Shown here in pieces: positions 16,466 through 25,811 of a stretch of DNA of 64,000 nt. The stretch's first letter is position 1, and each line of letters begins with the position of its first letter. Below the pieces are notes generated by a model. The model did no database searches. It was not told the origin of the DNA and saw only the letters and a program-made list of their open reading frames with translations. The stretch is from Nonomuraea coxensis DSM 45129 (GTDB taxonomy: Bacteria; Actinomycetota; Actinomycetes; Streptosporangiales; Streptosporangiaceae), in assembly GCF_019397265.1 (NCBI RefSeq), contig NZ_CP068985.1:1674001-1738000 (forward strand), in the 5' to 3' direction. The position numbers were made by a program, and so were the translations under genes.

Positions 16466-16966
16466 TCAGCGCCCGGTGGGCGCGGGCCGGGTGAGGGCGG
16501 GCATGAGGCGGTAGGACTCCTGGAAGACCAGGTTGTGGGCGTCGCCCGCGGCGATGACGCGCAGGGTGTCGGCCTGCGCCTCGGCGTCGGCGGCGTCGAA
16601 GATGTTCATCGGCCAGTCGCCCACCGTGTTCCCGCGCAGGTGCGGGTGGTGGAAGCCGGCGCCGTAGTGGGCGACGACGGCGACGGGCTGCTCCTGGGCG
16701 GCCCGCTGCTCCGGCCAGGTCAGCGACCACATGGCGTTCAGCCCGCCCTCCTTGGAGCGGGTGAGGCCGCTGGCCACCACCTCGCCGGTCCCGAGCAGCA
16801 GGTCGGCGTCGAGCTCCGCCAGCACCCGCCGCGCCACGGGGTCGAGCAGCTCGACCGCCGTGGCGAAGAGGCGTTCCTTGTCCTCCCGCGAGACGGCCGG
16901 GCCGTGCACGCCGTCACGCAGGTCGCGGAAGTGGCGGAGCAGGGCTTCGTTCATGGGACTGCGCAT
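16466..16966 (-). CDS. Uncharacterised 166-aa protein
   Basis: Cytosolic, no TM or signal. It has a helical N-terminus (LRHFRDLRDGVHG) and a central part with GLTRSKEGGLNAMWSLTWPEQRAAQ and VAHYGAGFHHPHLRGNTVGDWPMNIFD, whose His/Trp/Gly-rich block looks like a conserved fold core. I do not recognise the family. GGAAGGGGG precedes ATG 16966; ATG 16954 is an alternative. It converges with malic enzyme and lies 56 bp after glpD on the same strand. Confidence 0.65.
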   Translation of the reverse strand: MRSPMNEALLRHFRDLRDGVHGPAVSREDKERLFATAVELLDPVARRVLAELDADLLLGTGEVVASGLTRSKEGGLNAMWSLTWPEQRAAQEQPVAVVAHYGAGFHHPHLRGNTVGDWPMNIFDAADAEAQADTLRVIAAGDAHNLVFQESYRLMPALTRPAPTGR

Positions 16967-17022
16967 GCCCACCCCCTTCCCCGACAGCGGCGTCAGCCAC
17001 CTCCTGCCGCCACCCGGCGGGC

Positions 17023-18573
17023 TCAGCCGAGCAGCGCGGCGATCCTGGCGCGCACCTCCGGCGTGTCGAGCCCGCGCACGGTCAGCGTGGTACGGCGGCG
17101 CACGACGTCGTCGACGGTCGCCGCCCACTCGCGGTCGCGCGCGTAGACGGCCTGCGCCCAGATGTCCGGCCCTTCCGGGTGGATGCGCTCGCCGAGCGCC
17201 GGCTCCTCCCTGATGAGCCGGGCCAGGTCGAACGCGATCGACCCGTAGTGCGTGGCCAGGTGCCTGGCGACCAGCGGGTCCATGCGGGCGCCGCGCTCGC
17301 GGTCCGTCCACAGGCGCAGGGCGACCGCGTCGGGGCTGGCCAGGCCGGGCAGCGGCACGGCGGGCAGGATGTCGGCCAGGTCGTCGCCGAGCGGCCGGCC
17401 GGGCAGGTGGGCGAGGGTGTCGAGGACGGTGCGGCCGATGTGCCGGTAGGTCGTCCACTTGCCGCCCGCCACCGACAGCATGCCGCCCGCGCCGCGGGTC
17501 ACCACGGTCTCGCGCTTGGCCGCCGTCACCTGGCCGGGGCCGCCGGGCAGCACGCGCAGGCCGGCGAAGGCGTAGGTGATGTCCTCGCGCCTGAGCTGCG
17601 TGTCACGCACGGCGTGGCCGGCCTCGTCGAGGATCTGCGTGAGGTCGGCCTCGGTGGGCCGCACGGCGGCGGGATCGCCCTCGTACGCCTCGTCGGTCGT
17701 GCCGAGCAGCAGGTGGCCCTCCCACGGGATGGCGAACGACACCCGGTACTTGTCGATCGGCGTGGTCAGCGCCGCCTTCCACGGCTCGTGCCGGCGCAGC
17801 ACCAGGTGGGCGCCCTTGGACAGGCGGATGCTGGGGGCCGCGCCGGGATCCTCCATGCGCCGCAGGTGGTCCACCCAGGGGCCGGTGGCGTTGAGCACGA
17901 GGCGGGCGTTCACCCCGAACTCGGCGCCCTCCAGCCGGTCGCGCAGCTCGGCGCCGGTCACCGTGCCGCGGCTCTTGCGCAGGCCGACGACCTCGGCGTG
18001 GTTGAGCACGGTCGCGCCGGCGTCCACGGCCGCGCGTACGGTCATGACCGCGACGCGGCTGTCGTTCATCTGGTGGTCGCCGTAGACGGCGGCGGCGCGC
18101 AGCCCCTCGGCGCGCAGCGCGGGCACCTTGGCGAGGGCCTGGTGCGGCGTGATGACGCGGCCCATGCCGTCGCCGAACACCGACAGCGCCGAGTACAGGA
18201 ACACCCCGGCGCCCAGCTTGGCCGCCCCGTGCGGGCCGCCCTTGTAGATCGGCACCAGGAACGTCAGCGGCTTGACCAGGTGGGGAGCGATGTCGGCGGC
18301 GAGGGCGCGGCGCTCGCGGTGGTTCTCGGCGACCAGCCGGACGTTGCCGGTCTGGAGGTAGCGCAGGCCGCCGTGGACCAGCTTGGACGAGGCGCTGGAG
18401 GTGGCTCCGGCGAAGTCGCCCGCGTCCACCATGGCCACCCGCAGCCCGGCCTGGGCGGCCATCCAGGTCACGGACGTGCCGAGGATGCCGCCGCCGATGA
18501 CGAGCAGGTCGTAGGTGGTGGTGGACAGCTCCTCCCTGGTCTCCGCGCGGTCGGTCCCCGTACTGATCATCAT
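17023..18573 (-). CDS. glpD: Glycerol-3-phosphate dehydrogenase (aerobic, FAD)
   Basis: A 516-aa peripheral membrane flavoprotein oxidising sn-glycerol-3-phosphate to DHAP and passing electrons to quinone. The FAD site [20 protein letters not shown] is at residues 26-45, the family signature [17 protein letters not shown] near 62, and the second signature [12 protein letters not shown] near 370, followed by the C-terminal DAO domain. The ATG overlaps the glpK stop (ATGATGA), so translation is coupled. Second gene of the glycerol operon. Confidence 0.95.
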   Translation of the reverse strand: MMISTGTDRAETREELSTTTYDLLVIGGGILGTSVTWMAAQAGLRVAMVDAGDFAGATSSASSKLVHGGLRYLQTGNVRLVAENHRERRALAADIAPHLVKPLTFLVPIYKGGPHGAAKLGAGVFLYSALSVFGDGMGRVITPHQALAKVPALRAEGLRAAAVYGDHQMNDSRVAVMTVRAAVDAGATVLNHAEVVGLRKSRGTVTGAELRDRLEGAEFGVNARLVLNATGPWVDHLRRMEDPGAAPSIRLSKGAHLVLRRHEPWKAALTTPIDKYRVSFAIPWEGHLLLGTTDEAYEGDPAAVRPTEADLTQILDEAGHAVRDTQLRREDITYAFAGLRVLPGGPGQVTAAKRETVVTRGAGGMLSVAGGKWTTYRHIGRTVLDTLAHLPGRPLGDDLADILPAVPLPGLASPDAVALRLWTDRERGARMDPLVARHLATHYGSIAFDLARLIREEPALGERIHPEGPDIWAQAVYARDREWAATVDDVVRRRTTLTVRGLDTPEVRARIAALLG

Positions 18574-20051
18574 TGCTGGAACTCCTGCTCATCGACCCAG
18601 TCGAGGGTGCGGGCCACGGCCTTGCGCCAGTTGCGGTATTCGCGCTCGCGGGCCGCCTCGCCGATCTCCGGCCGCCACTCGGCCGCCTTGTGCCAGTTGG
18701 CGCGCAGGCTGTCGAGGTCGGGCCAGTAGCCGGTGGCGAGGCCGGCCGCGTACGCCGCGCCGAGCGCGGTGGTCTCGGCCACCATGGGCCGGATCACCGG
18801 CACCGCCAGCACGTCGGCGAGCGTCTGCATGAGCAGGTTGTCGGCGGTCATGCCGCCGTCGGCGCGCAGCGTGGTGAGCCCGAGCCCGGCGTCGGCGTTC
18901 ATCGCGTCGACGACCTCGCGGGTCTGCCAGGCGGTGGCCTCCAGGACGGCCCGCGCGAGGTGCCCCTTGGTGACGAACCCGGTCAGCCCCGCGATCACGC
19001 CGCGCGCGTCGGAGCGCCAGTGCGGCGCGAACAGCCCCGAGAACGCCGGGACGAAGTAGCAGCCGCCGTTGTCGGGGACGGTCTTCGCCAGCGTCTCGAT
19101 CTCGGCGGCGCTGGAGATGAGGCCGAGGTTGTCGCGCAGCCACTGCACCAGCGAGCCGGTGACCGCGATGGCGCCCTCCAGCGCGTACGTGGCCGGGGTG
19201 TCGCCGATCTGGTAGCCGACGGTGGTGAGCAGGCCGTTACGGGAGACGACCGGCCGGTCGCCGGTGTTCATGAGCAGGAAGCTGCCCGAGCCGTAGGTGC
19301 TCTTGGTCTCGCCGGGGTCGAAGCAGGTCTGGCCGAACAGCGCCGCCTGCTGGTCGCCGAGCGCGGCGGCCACCGGGACACCGTCGCCGGTGCGGCCGTA
19401 GACCTCGGCGGACGGGCGGATCTCCGGCAGCATGGCGCGCGGCACGCCCATGGCGGCCAGCAGGTCGTCGTCCCAGGCCAGCGTGTGGATGTTCATGAGC
19501 ATCGTACGGCTGGCGTTGGTGACGTCGGTGACGTGGCGGCCGGTGAGGTTCCACAGCAGCCAGCTGTCCATGGTGCCGAACAGCACCTCGCCGCGTTCGG
19601 CCCGCTCGCGCAGCCCCGGGTGCTCGTCGAGCAGCCAGCGGATCTTCGGCCCGGAGAAGTAGGTGGCGAGCGGCAGCCCGGCCCGTTCCTTGAACAGGGC
19701 CTCGTGCTCGGCCAGCGCGTGCGTCAGCGGGGCGGTGCGGGTGTCCTGCCAGACGATCGCCAGGCAGACGGGCCGGCCGGTGTCGCGCTCCCACAGCACG
19801 GTGGTCTCGCGCTGGTTGGTGATGCCGAGCGCGGCGATCTCGCCGTCGACGCCGCCGACGGCCTCGGCGAGGACAAGCTGGACCGACTCCCAGATCTCCG
19901 CCGCGTCGTGCTCGACCCAGCCGGGCCTCGGGAAGATCTGGCGGTGCTCGCGCTGGGCGACGGAGATGATGTTGCCGGTCCGGTCGAAGACGATGCACCG
20001 GCTGGACGTGGTGCCCTGGTCGATGGCGGCGATGTAGGTCGGTCGAGGCAC
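18570..20051 (-). CDS. glpK: Glycerol kinase
   Basis: A 493-aa FGGY kinase phosphorylating glycerol with ATP. The N-terminal [13 protein letters not shown] phosphate-binding loop, [12 protein letters not shown] and WQDTRT segments, the [15 protein letters not shown] region, and the FGGY-type signature [19 protein letters not shown] near residue 395 are all present. GTG 20051 is preferred because GAGGA lies 8 nt upstream and the next residues match the family start; an upstream ATG would add a non-family tail. No glpF facilitator gene is adjacent. A promoter and palindromic operator sit directly upstream. Confidence 0.95.
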   Translation of the reverse strand: MPRPTYIAAIDQGTTSSRCIVFDRTGNIISVAQREHRQIFPRPGWVEHDAAEIWESVQLVLAEAVGGVDGEIAALGITNQRETTVLWERDTGRPVCLAIVWQDTRTAPLTHALAEHEALFKERAGLPLATYFSGPKIRWLLDEHPGLRERAERGEVLFGTMDSWLLWNLTGRHVTDVTNASRTMLMNIHTLAWDDDLLAAMGVPRAMLPEIRPSAEVYGRTGDGVPVAAALGDQQAALFGQTCFDPGETKSTYGSGSFLLMNTGDRPVVSRNGLLTTVGYQIGDTPATYALEGAIAVTGSLVQWLRDNLGLISSAAEIETLAKTVPDNGGCYFVPAFSGLFAPHWRSDARGVIAGLTGFVTKGHLARAVLEATAWQTREVVDAMNADAGLGLTTLRADGGMTADNLLMQTLADVLAVPVIRPMVAETTALGAAYAAGLATGYWPDLDSLRANWHKAAEWRPEIGEAAREREYRNWRKAVARTLDWVDEQEFQQ

Positions 20052-20076
20052 TGTGCGGTTCCTCGCTGGCTCGGGG

Positions 20077-20091
20077 TTCGACAATGTCGAA
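20077..20091. promoter_or_regulatory. Operator TTCGACAATGTCGAA upstream of glpK
   Basis: A perfect palindrome (TTCGACA-A-TGTCGAA) just downstream of the predicted glpK transcription start, where a bound repressor would block. A related site lies upstream of the IclR gene, so it is the likely GylR-type operator. Confidence 0.7.
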
Positions 20092-20102
20092 CGACATGGG
20101 GA

Positions 20103-20132
20103 ATGGTATGCGGTCTCTCCGGAAGCGTTCAA
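20103..20132 (-). promoter_or_regulatory. glpKD promoter
   Basis: On the minus strand, -35 TTGAAC (20132-20127) and -10 TACCAT (20108-20103) are 18 bp apart, in the gap between the IclR gene stop and glpK. Confidence 0.6.
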
Positions 20133-20142
20133 CCGGTCGGGC

Positions 20143-20892
20143 TCAACGGGCCAGGTCGCGGGTGATCGCGCGGGCGGCGTCCCTGACGTACGAGACGAAC
20201 TCCATGCGCGGCCCGCCCTCCGGGGCCAGCCGCTCCAGGGCGCCCCTGATGCCGATGGCGCCGACGACGACGCCCCGGGAGTCCTTGATGGGCGCGGCCA
20301 CGGCCACCTCGCCCTCGGTCAGCTCCTCCATCTCGGCCGCCCAGCCGCGGGCGCGGACCAGCTCCAGCTCCGCCTCCAGCCGCCCGGGATCGGTGATCGT
20401 CGCCCTGGTGAGCGCGGGCAGCGGCGCGGCGGCCGGCTCGCCGTACGGGTCGTGGGCGAGCAGCACCTTGCCGAGCGCGCTGGCGTGCACCGGCAGGTAC
20501 GTGCCGACCTGGAGCGTCTGCATGCTGTCGTCGGGCCGGAAGACGTGGTGGATCACCAGGACGTGGCCCTCGTGCAGCGTGCCGATCCAGGCGCTCTCCC
20601 TGCTCCGCCCGGCCAGCGCGTCGGCCCAGTTGATGGCCCGCGCGCGCAGCTCGTTGACGTCGAGGTAGCTGCTGCCGAGGTGGAGCAGCGTGGCGCCGAG
20701 ACGGTACTTGCCCGTGGCGGGGTCCTGCTCGACGAAGCCGACCCTGACCAGGGTGCGCAGGATGCCGTGCAGCGTGCCCTTCGGCAGGCCGAGCCCCCGG
20801 GCCAGCTCGGCCACCCCGAGCTGGCGGGGGCCGGAGGCCAGCAGCCGCAGGATCGCGGCCGCCCGCTCGACCGACTGGATCGTCTCTCCCAC
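20143..20892 (-). CDS. IclR-family regulator of glycerol operon (GylR-like)
   Basis: A 249-aa repressor. An N-terminal winged helix ([14 protein letters not shown] ... [13 protein letters not shown]) is followed by the IclR effector domain (residues about 80-249, with GALGIRG-like GAIGIRG near 215). In Streptomyces the IclR-type GylR controls the glycerol genes in the same order, so I infer that glycerol or G3P is the inducer. GTG 20892 sits 7 nt after TACAGT, giving a leaderless transcript; an upstream start would run through the operator. Same strand as and upstream of glpK. Confidence 0.85.
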   Translation of the reverse strand: MGETIQSVERAAAILRLLASGPRQLGVAELARGLGLPKGTLHGILRTLVRVGFVEQDPATGKYRLGATLLHLGSSYLDVNELRARAINWADALAGRSRESAWIGTLHEGHVLVIHHVFRPDDSMQTLQVGTYLPVHASALGKVLLAHDPYGEPAAAPLPALTRATITDPGRLEAELELVRARGWAAEMEELTEGEVAVAAPIKDSRGVVVGAIGIRGALERLAPEGGPRMEFVSYVRDAARAITRDLAR

Positions 20893-20893
20893 G

Positions 20894-20931
20894 TTCGGCA
20901 CTGTAGCGCAGGGGTGTTCGACATCGCCGAA
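20894..20931. promoter_or_regulatory. Operators over the IclR gene promoter
   Basis: TTCGACATCGCCGAA (20917-20931) matches the glpK operator at 12 of 15 positions. A weaker copy, TTCGGCACTGTAGCG (20894-20908), overlaps the -10 TACAGT of the IclR gene. This suggests autoregulation. Confidence 0.55.
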
Positions 20932-21096
20932 CACGGATCGCCCTGCCGACGGCCGGCCCGCCTGGCTCTACAATTTGCGCAAGCGGTAAGCATTCTCGCA
21001 GCGGACGCTCAGCGGACCTGCAGGCGCCGCCACCCTCACGCGCACCGGGACCCCCGTCCCGGCGACCGCGCGTGCCCCCGAGGGACGAGGAGACAG

Positions 21097-21708
21097 ATGG
21101 ACTCACCCGCCCGCGTCGCGGGAACCGTGCGGCCGGGCGGCCGGACCGCGCGGGTCCGCGCGGCCGTGCTCCAGGCCACCCAGGACGAGCTGGTCGAGCA
21201 CGGCTTCCACGGCCTGACCATGGACCAGGTGGCGATCCGGGCCGGCGTGGGCAAGACCACGCTCTACCGGCGCTGGGGGAGCCCCGCCGGCCTGGTCACC
21301 GATCTCATGGTCGAGCTGGCCGAACAGTCCTCGCCGCACGCCGACACCGGCTCGATCGAGGGCGACCTGCGCGCCAACGCCCTGGCCGTGGCCGAGGCGC
21401 TCAACGACGGGCGGCTCGGGGCCACGTTCCAGGCGATGATCGCCGCCGCCACCTGCGACGAGCAGGCGGCCGCGGCGCTGCGCGCGTTCTACCTGCGGCG
21501 CATCGAGGAATGGGCGGGCGTGGTGGAGCTCGCGGTGGGGCGCGGCGAGCTGCCGCCCGGCACGGACGCCATGGAGGTGATCCGGGCGGTCTCGGCCCCG
21601 CTCTACTACCGGCTCGTCGTCACCCGCGAGCCGGTCACCCCGGAGGACGCCGAGCGGTCCGTGCGCCGCGCGCTCGCCGCCGCGAAGGCGGGCGCGTTCG
21701 TCCCGTAG
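21097..21708 (+). CDS. TetR-family regulator
   Basis: A 203-aa repressor-type protein. The N-terminal HTH is visible at residues about 20-65 (LQATQDELVEHGFHGLTMDQVAIRAGVGKTTLYRRWGS, read as family helices 1-4), followed by a helical ligand domain with a TetR_C-like end. GAGGAG lies 6 nt before ATG 21097. Its 3' end overlaps the LPFTG gene on the other strand by 103 bp. The target is unknown. Confidence 0.88.
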   Translation: MDSPARVAGTVRPGGRTARVRAAVLQATQDELVEHGFHGLTMDQVAIRAGVGKTTLYRRWGSPAGLVTDLMVELAEQSSPHADTGSIEGDLRANALAVAEALNDGRLGATFQAMIAAATCDEQAAAALRAFYLRRIEEWAGVVELAVGRGELPPGTDAMEVIRAVSAPLYYRLVVTREPVTPEDAERSVRRALAAAKAGAFVP

Positions 21709-22217
21709 CCGGTGCGGCGGGGCCAGACGGAGCCGTACCACCAGAAGATCCCGCCCATCACGACCAGCCCGCCCCCGGTGGCCAGCTTGGCCATGAGATC
21801 GACGGGCGGGCCGGTGAAGGGGAGCTGCCCGCGGCGGTGACCCCAGGGGCAGTCGTTCCGCACCCGGGTGGAGTCGATGAGGGTGTCCGGCTGGTGCTCG
21901 GTGACCTGGTACGCCTCGATCTCGGCGCTGCTGCCCTTGCCGACCGGCACCTGCCGTACGACGCTCTTGCGGGCCGGGATCGAGCCGCTGGCCACGCTGA
22001 CCGCGTCGGACTTCAGGTCGAAGCGGACCGCCTGCCGGGTCTGGTTGCGCAGCGTCACCTCCGCCCGCCCCGAGCGGCAGCCGACGTCGTCCACGGTCAT
22101 CGTGAACGCGTCACCCGGATCGGGCGTCCCCGGCCAGGCCCACGCGGCCGACGCGGGAACGAACAGCGCGGCGCCCACCGGCAGGGCGGCCAAGGCCAGA
22201 CGGGTACCGATGCGCAT
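21606..22217 (-). CDS. LPFTG-anchored surface protein
   Basis: A 203-aa exported protein. Signal peptide at residues 1-27 (LALAALPVGAALFVPASAAWA), then a small domain with two Cys (47 and 123) around CRSGRAEVTLRNQTRQAVRFDL. The sortase motif LPFTG is at 132-136, followed by a hydrophobic helix (about 145-163) and a basic stretch WPRR. Unusually, about 35 more residues follow before the stop, encoded antisense to the end of the TetR gene; typical sorting signals end right after the basic stretch. GGGGGAG precedes ATG 22217. No sortase gene is in the window. Confidence 0.75.
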   Translation of the reverse strand: MRIGTRLALAALPVGAALFVPASAAWAWPGTPDPGDAFTMTVDDVGCRSGRAEVTLRNQTRQAVRFDLKSDAVSVASGSIPARKSVVRQVPVGKGSSAEIEAYQVTEHQPDTLIDSTRVRNDCPWGHRRGQLPFTGPPVDLMAKLATGGGLVVMGGIFWWYGSVWPRRTGYGTNAPAFAAASARRTDRSASSGVTGSRVTTSR

Positions 22218-22338
22218 GAGCTCCCCCCAAGGTCCGCACGTCGTGATCATTGCTACCCGAAGTGTCTTGATGAACACGAAAAGTAACATGAGCCCTCTAG
22301 GGCAGCGCGAACCCCCCCACACCCTTCATGATGGAGGT

Positions 22339-22917
22339 ATGGCGGAAGCGATCTACGTCGGCGGGTTGTTGGTGGCGACGCCGCTCCTCGACGACCCCAA
22401 CTTCCGGCGTAGCGTCGTGCTGATCCTCGAACACGACCGCGACGGGGGCACCCTCGGCGTCGTGCTCAACCGGCCCAGCGACATCTCGGTGACCCAGGTG
22501 CTCCCGGTCTGGGACCCGCTGGTCACCGGGCCTTCGGTGCTCTTCGAGGGCGGGCCGGTGCAGACCGACAGCGCGCTGGCGCTGGCGGCGGTGCCGAGTG
22601 GGCAGGAGCCCCTCGGCTGGCGCAGGCTGCACGCCGGCACGCCCGCGGTGTCCCGGCTCGGCACGGTCGACCTCGACGCCCCGCCCGAGATCCTCCAGGG
22701 CGAGATCGCCCAGATGCGGATCTTCGCCGGTTACGCCGGCTGGTCCTCCGGCCAGCTGGAGAGCGAGATCGCCGAAGGCGCCTGGTACGTCGTCGACTCC
22801 GAGGTGGGCGACACCTTCCACGCCGACCCGGGGTCGCTGTGGCGGCACGTGCTGCGGCGGCAGCCGGGCGAGCTGGCCTTCGTCGCCACCTGCCCGGACG
22901 ACCCCTCGATGAACTGA
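22339..22917 (+). CDS. YqgE/AlgH family protein
   Basis: A 192-aa protein of the UPF0301/AlgH family: GGLLVATPLLDDPNFRRSVVLILEHDRDGGTLGVVLNRP at the N-terminus is diagnostic, and FAGYAGWSSGQLESEIAEGAW near residue 135 is the second conserved block. Biochemical role undefined. ATG 22339 has CATGAT ending 6 nt upstream, which could be a -10 for a leaderless message; GGAGG is too close to serve as Shine-Dalgarno. Confidence 0.9.
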   Translation: MAEAIYVGGLLVATPLLDDPNFRRSVVLILEHDRDGGTLGVVLNRPSDISVTQVLPVWDPLVTGPSVLFEGGPVQTDSALALAAVPSGQEPLGWRRLHAGTPAVSRLGTVDLDAPPEILQGEIAQMRIFAGYAGWSSGQLESEIAEGAWYVVDSEVGDTFHADPGSLWRHVLRRQPGELAFVATCPDDPSMN

Positions 22918-22938
22918 CAGCCCCTTCGGACCGGCCGC

Positions 22939-23547
22939 TCAGGTGTCCCAGCCGGGCCGCAGGGACCGCTCGGCCAGCTCGATGCTCTCGGCCATCCGGC
23001 CGGTGATCTCGGGCAGGCCCCCATCCCTGCGCGGGCACTCGAAGCCCACCCGCACCGTGGACATCGCGAAGGCCACGATCAGGTGGGAGAGCTGGTCCTC
23101 GTCGGCCCTGACGCCGCGCCGGGCGGCCACCACCTCGGCGAGGCGGCGCTCGATCTCCGTGCCCCGCGCCACCGACTGGCCGACCAGGCGCGGGTTCTCG
23201 TCCAGGACCCGGCGCAGCTTGAGGAAGCGCTCGTGCTCCTGCGGCGTCGCGTCCTCGATGTCGGCCACCATGGCGCGCAGGGCGTGCATGAGCGCGGTGA
23301 ACGGCGGCTCGTCCGGTGGCCGGTCCGCCATCGCCTCCAGCACGATCTCCTCGCCGTGGTCGTGGAACCACAGCACCAGATGGTCCTTGCTGGTGAAGTA
23401 GCGGAAGAACGTGCGCGGGGACACCTCGACGGCACCCGCGATCTGCTCGACGGTGGTCGACTCGTATCCTTGTTCGAGGAAAAGGTCGAGCGCCGCGTCG
23501 AGGATCGCCAGGCGCGTCTTCTCCTTCTTGCGTTCGCGGAGACCCAC
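22939..23547 (-). CDS. TetR-family regulator of adjacent MFS exporter
   Basis: A 202-aa regulator with the N-terminal HTH LRERKKEKTRLAILDAAL ... VSPRTFFRYFTSKDHL and a C-terminal helical domain. GTG 23547 is chosen because GAGGGAG lies 8 nt upstream; GTG 23556 would be too close. It is divergent from the MFS gene, with a perfect 17-bp palindrome between them, so it very likely represses the exporter and itself. Confidence 0.88.
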   Translation of the reverse strand: MGLRERKKEKTRLAILDAALDLFLEQGYESTTVEQIAGAVEVSPRTFFRYFTSKDHLVLWFHDHGEEIVLEAMADRPPDEPPFTALMHALRAMVADIEDATPQEHERFLKLRRVLDENPRLVGQSVARGTEIERRLAEVVAARRGVRADEDQLSHLIVAFAMSTVRVGFECPRRDGGLPEITGRMAESIELAERSLRPGWDT

Positions 23548-23571
23548 TGCCGTCACTCCCTCGAAACTTTC

Positions 23572-23588
23572 CTGTCACAGTGTGACAG
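23572..23588. promoter_or_regulatory. TetR operator CTGTCACAGTGTGACAG
   Basis: A perfect 17-bp palindrome (8-bp arms around one G) in the divergent region, 25 bp before the TetR start and about 30 bp upstream of the MFS -35. Confidence 0.75.
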
Positions 23589-23616
23589 AAGTCATCCGCT
23601 GCCGATTGAAAGTCAT

Positions 23617-23645
23617 TTGTCAGTCGTCATCGCCTGCCATAGATT
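23617..23645 (+). promoter_or_regulatory. MFS gene promoter
   Basis: -35 TTGTCA (23617-23622) and -10 TAGATT (23640-23645) with a 17-bp spacer; predicted start near 23652, giving a 5' leader of about 50 nt. Confidence 0.6.
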
Positions 23646-23704
23646 ACCTGAGGCTTAAGAGAGTTCCGCCCTGTTGAGGGGCGAATGTGAAACTAGGGGG
23701 CTTC

Positions 23705-25312
23705 ATGGCGAACGCGAAGGCGGTGGACGCACCGTCCTCGCCCGAGGTGGCGAAGACGGGGGCCGGGGGGAATCCGTGGCTCGTGCTGCTGGCGGTCAGC
23801 CTGGGCGTGATCATGGTGATGCTGGACGGCACGGTCGTCGGCATCGCCAACCCGGTGATCCAGGTCGACCTCAAGGCGTCGCTGTCCGACCTGCAATGGG
23901 TGACCAGCGGCTATCTGCTGGCCCTGGCGGTCTTCCTGATCACCGCGGGCAAGCTCGGCGACCTGTTCGGGCACAAGCGGGTCTTCCTCATCGGTGTGGC
24001 CGGATTCGCCGTCACGTCGGTCGGCATCGGACTCAGCGCCGAACTGGCCGACATCATTCCCGGCATCACGCCGGTCGGCGCGCTGATCGGGCTGCGCGTG
24101 CTCCAGGGCCTGTTCGGTGCGCTGCTCCAGCCCGCCGCGCTGGCGCTGCTGCGCGCCGCGTTCCCGGGGGAGAAGCTCAACCAGGCCATGGGCGCGTGGG
24201 GTGCGATCATCGGCCTGTCCAGCGCCGCCGGCCCGATCGTCGGCGGCGTGCTGGTCGAGAAGGTGAGCTGGGAGTCGGTCTTCTTCATCAACGCCCCCGT
24301 CGGCGTCATCGCGCTGATCCTCGGCATCGCGCTGATCAAGGACAGCCGGGCCAAGACGTTCGCGCGCATCGACTGGCTGGGCGTGCTGCTGCTGTCCGGC
24401 GCCATGTTCGCGCTGGTGTGGACCATCATCAAGGCCCCCGAGTGGGGCTGGGGCGACACCACCACGCTGGGCTTCCTCGCCGGCTTCGTGGCGCTGATCG
24501 GGGCGTTCGTCCTCTGGCAGCACCTGCTCAAGCAGCGCGGCGGCCAGCCGCTGGTGCCGCTGTCGCTGTTCGCCAACCGGTCCATCTCCATCGGCACGTT
24601 CCTGATGATGATGGTGGCCTTCGCCATGTTCGGCGCCATGTTCTTCCTGGGCTTCTTCTTCCAGGGCGTGCACGGGCTGACGCCGCTGGAGGCCGGTCTG
24701 CGCATGCTGCCGATGAGCGCCGGCATGATCGTCGCCTCGCCGCTCGCCGGCTTCGCGATCGGCAGGCTGGGGCCGAAGGTCACGATGGCCGGCGGCCTGC
24801 TCGTCACCGCCGGCGCCATGTTCCTCATGTCCCGGCTCGGCATCGACGCCTCGTTCGTCGACACCGCGATCCCGTTCGTGCTGCTGGCCTTCGGCCTGTC
24901 GCCGGTGTTCGTGGGCGCCACCGAGATCATCGTGGGCAACGCCCCGCTCGACCTGAGCGGCGTCGCGGGCGGCCTGCAGCAGTCGGCCATGCAGGTCGGC
25001 GGCGCGCTCGGCACCGCGATCCTCGGCGCCGTCATGGCCGGTGAGATCTCCGACAGGCTGCCCGGCTACCTCGGGCCGGCGGCCCAGATGATGTCGCCCG
25101 AGCAGATGGCGGGCCTTGAGGCGGCCGCCGCGTTCGGCATCGCGCCGGGCGGGCTGCCCGAGGTGGTCACGAGCGCCGTCCACAACTCGTTCATGGACGG
25201 CATGCACCTCGCCTTCATCGTGAGCACCTGCGTCGCGGTGCTGACCGCGGCCCTCACGCTGTTCGTGAAGGCCGGCCGCAAGACCGAGGGCGCTCCCGTG
25301 CACGTGGGCTGA
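23705..25312 (+). CDS. MFS multidrug exporter, DHA2 type
   Basis: A 535-aa inner-membrane drug/proton antiporter with about 14 transmembrane helices. Motif A-like GKLGDLFGHKRVF is between helices 2 and 3, VMLDGTVVGIANPVIQ is in helix 1 (motif D1), and motif C-like GPIVGGVLV is near residue 170. EmrB/QacA relatives export dyes and antibiotics; the substrate here is unknown. ATG 23705 has AGGGGG 4-5 nt upstream; GTG 23687 is an alternative. Regulated by the divergent TetR gene, by inference. Confidence 0.9.
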   Translation: MANAKAVDAPSSPEVAKTGAGGNPWLVLLAVSLGVIMVMLDGTVVGIANPVIQVDLKASLSDLQWVTSGYLLALAVFLITAGKLGDLFGHKRVFLIGVAGFAVTSVGIGLSAELADIIPGITPVGALIGLRVLQGLFGALLQPAALALLRAAFPGEKLNQAMGAWGAIIGLSSAAGPIVGGVLVEKVSWESVFFINAPVGVIALILGIALIKDSRAKTFARIDWLGVLLLSGAMFALVWTIIKAPEWGWGDTTTLGFLAGFVALIGAFVLWQHLLKQRGGQPLVPLSLFANRSISIGTFLMMMVAFAMFGAMFFLGFFFQGVHGLTPLEAGLRMLPMSAGMIVASPLAGFAIGRLGPKVTMAGGLLVTAGAMFLMSRLGIDASFVDTAIPFVLLAFGLSPVFVGATEIIVGNAPLDLSGVAGGLQQSAMQVGGALGTAILGAVMAGEISDRLPGYLGPAAQMMSPEQMAGLEAAAAFGIAPGGLPEVVTSAVHNSFMDGMHLAFIVSTCVAVLTAALTLFVKAGRKTEGAPVHVG

Positions 25313-25323
25313 TCGCCGCCTTC

Positions 25324-25359
25324 CCCGACGGCCTCCGCCCCACGGCGGGGGCCGTCGGG
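25324..25359 (+). terminator. MFS gene terminator
   Basis: CCCGACGGCC (25324-25333) pairs perfectly with GGCCGTCGGG (25350-25359), with an inner GC-rich stem, just after the exporter stop. Confidence 0.75.
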
Positions 25360-25392
25360 CTGTCCGGGGCGGCCACGGGTCGCGGGCGGGCA

Positions 25393-25398
25393 TAAACT
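25393..25398 (+). promoter_or_regulatory. -10 element TAAACT, leaderless DUF3039 gene
   Basis: TAAACT ends 7 nt before GTG 25406; no Shine-Dalgarno. Confidence 0.45.
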
Positions 25399-25405
25399 CG
25401 ATGGG

Positions 25406-25669
25406 GTGAGCACGAAGATCCTTCCAGAGCAGGAAACCACGCCCCGGACGTCGCACGGCGACGGCGATCACGAGCGGTTCGCCCACTACGCGGACAAGCA
25501 CAAGATCACCGAGAGCATGGTCACCGGCACGCCCATCCGCGCCCTGTGCGGCAAGGTCTGGGTGCCCAGCCGCGACCCCAAGAAATACCCGGTGTGCCCG
25601 GAGTGCAAGGAGATCTACCAGGGCCTCCCCTCGGGCGGCGGCGGCGACCAGGGCGGCGACAAGCAGTAA
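25406..25669 (+). CDS. DUF3039 domain-containing protein
   Basis: An 87-aa actinobacterial protein. The conserved core is FAHYADKHKITESMV followed by ALCGKVWVPSRDPKKYPVCPECKEIY; three Cys (in ALCGK and CPEC) could bind a metal. A Gly/Asp-rich tail ends it. Function is unknown, although the family is near-universal in the phylum. Confidence 0.88.
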   Translation: MSTKILPEQETTPRTSHGDGDHERFAHYADKHKITESMVTGTPIRALCGKVWVPSRDPKKYPVCPECKEIYQGLPSGGGGDQGGDKQ

Positions 25670-25799
25670 GCGCCGCGCTGTGGTCAGGACCTCTGACCGG
25701 CCCTGACCGCGTACGGGGGACCGGATGGTCCGGCGGGCGACCGCCGTCCCGTCGGCATGCGCACGGTCACGCCGCGGAAAGGTAAACGGTGCGACAAAT

Positions 25800-25805
25800 T
25801 ACGAT
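25800..25805 (+). promoter_or_regulatory. -10 element TACGAT, leaderless MFS gene
   Basis: TACGAT ends 6 nt before GTG 25812. Confidence 0.45.
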
Positions 25806-25811
25806 GTGCAG

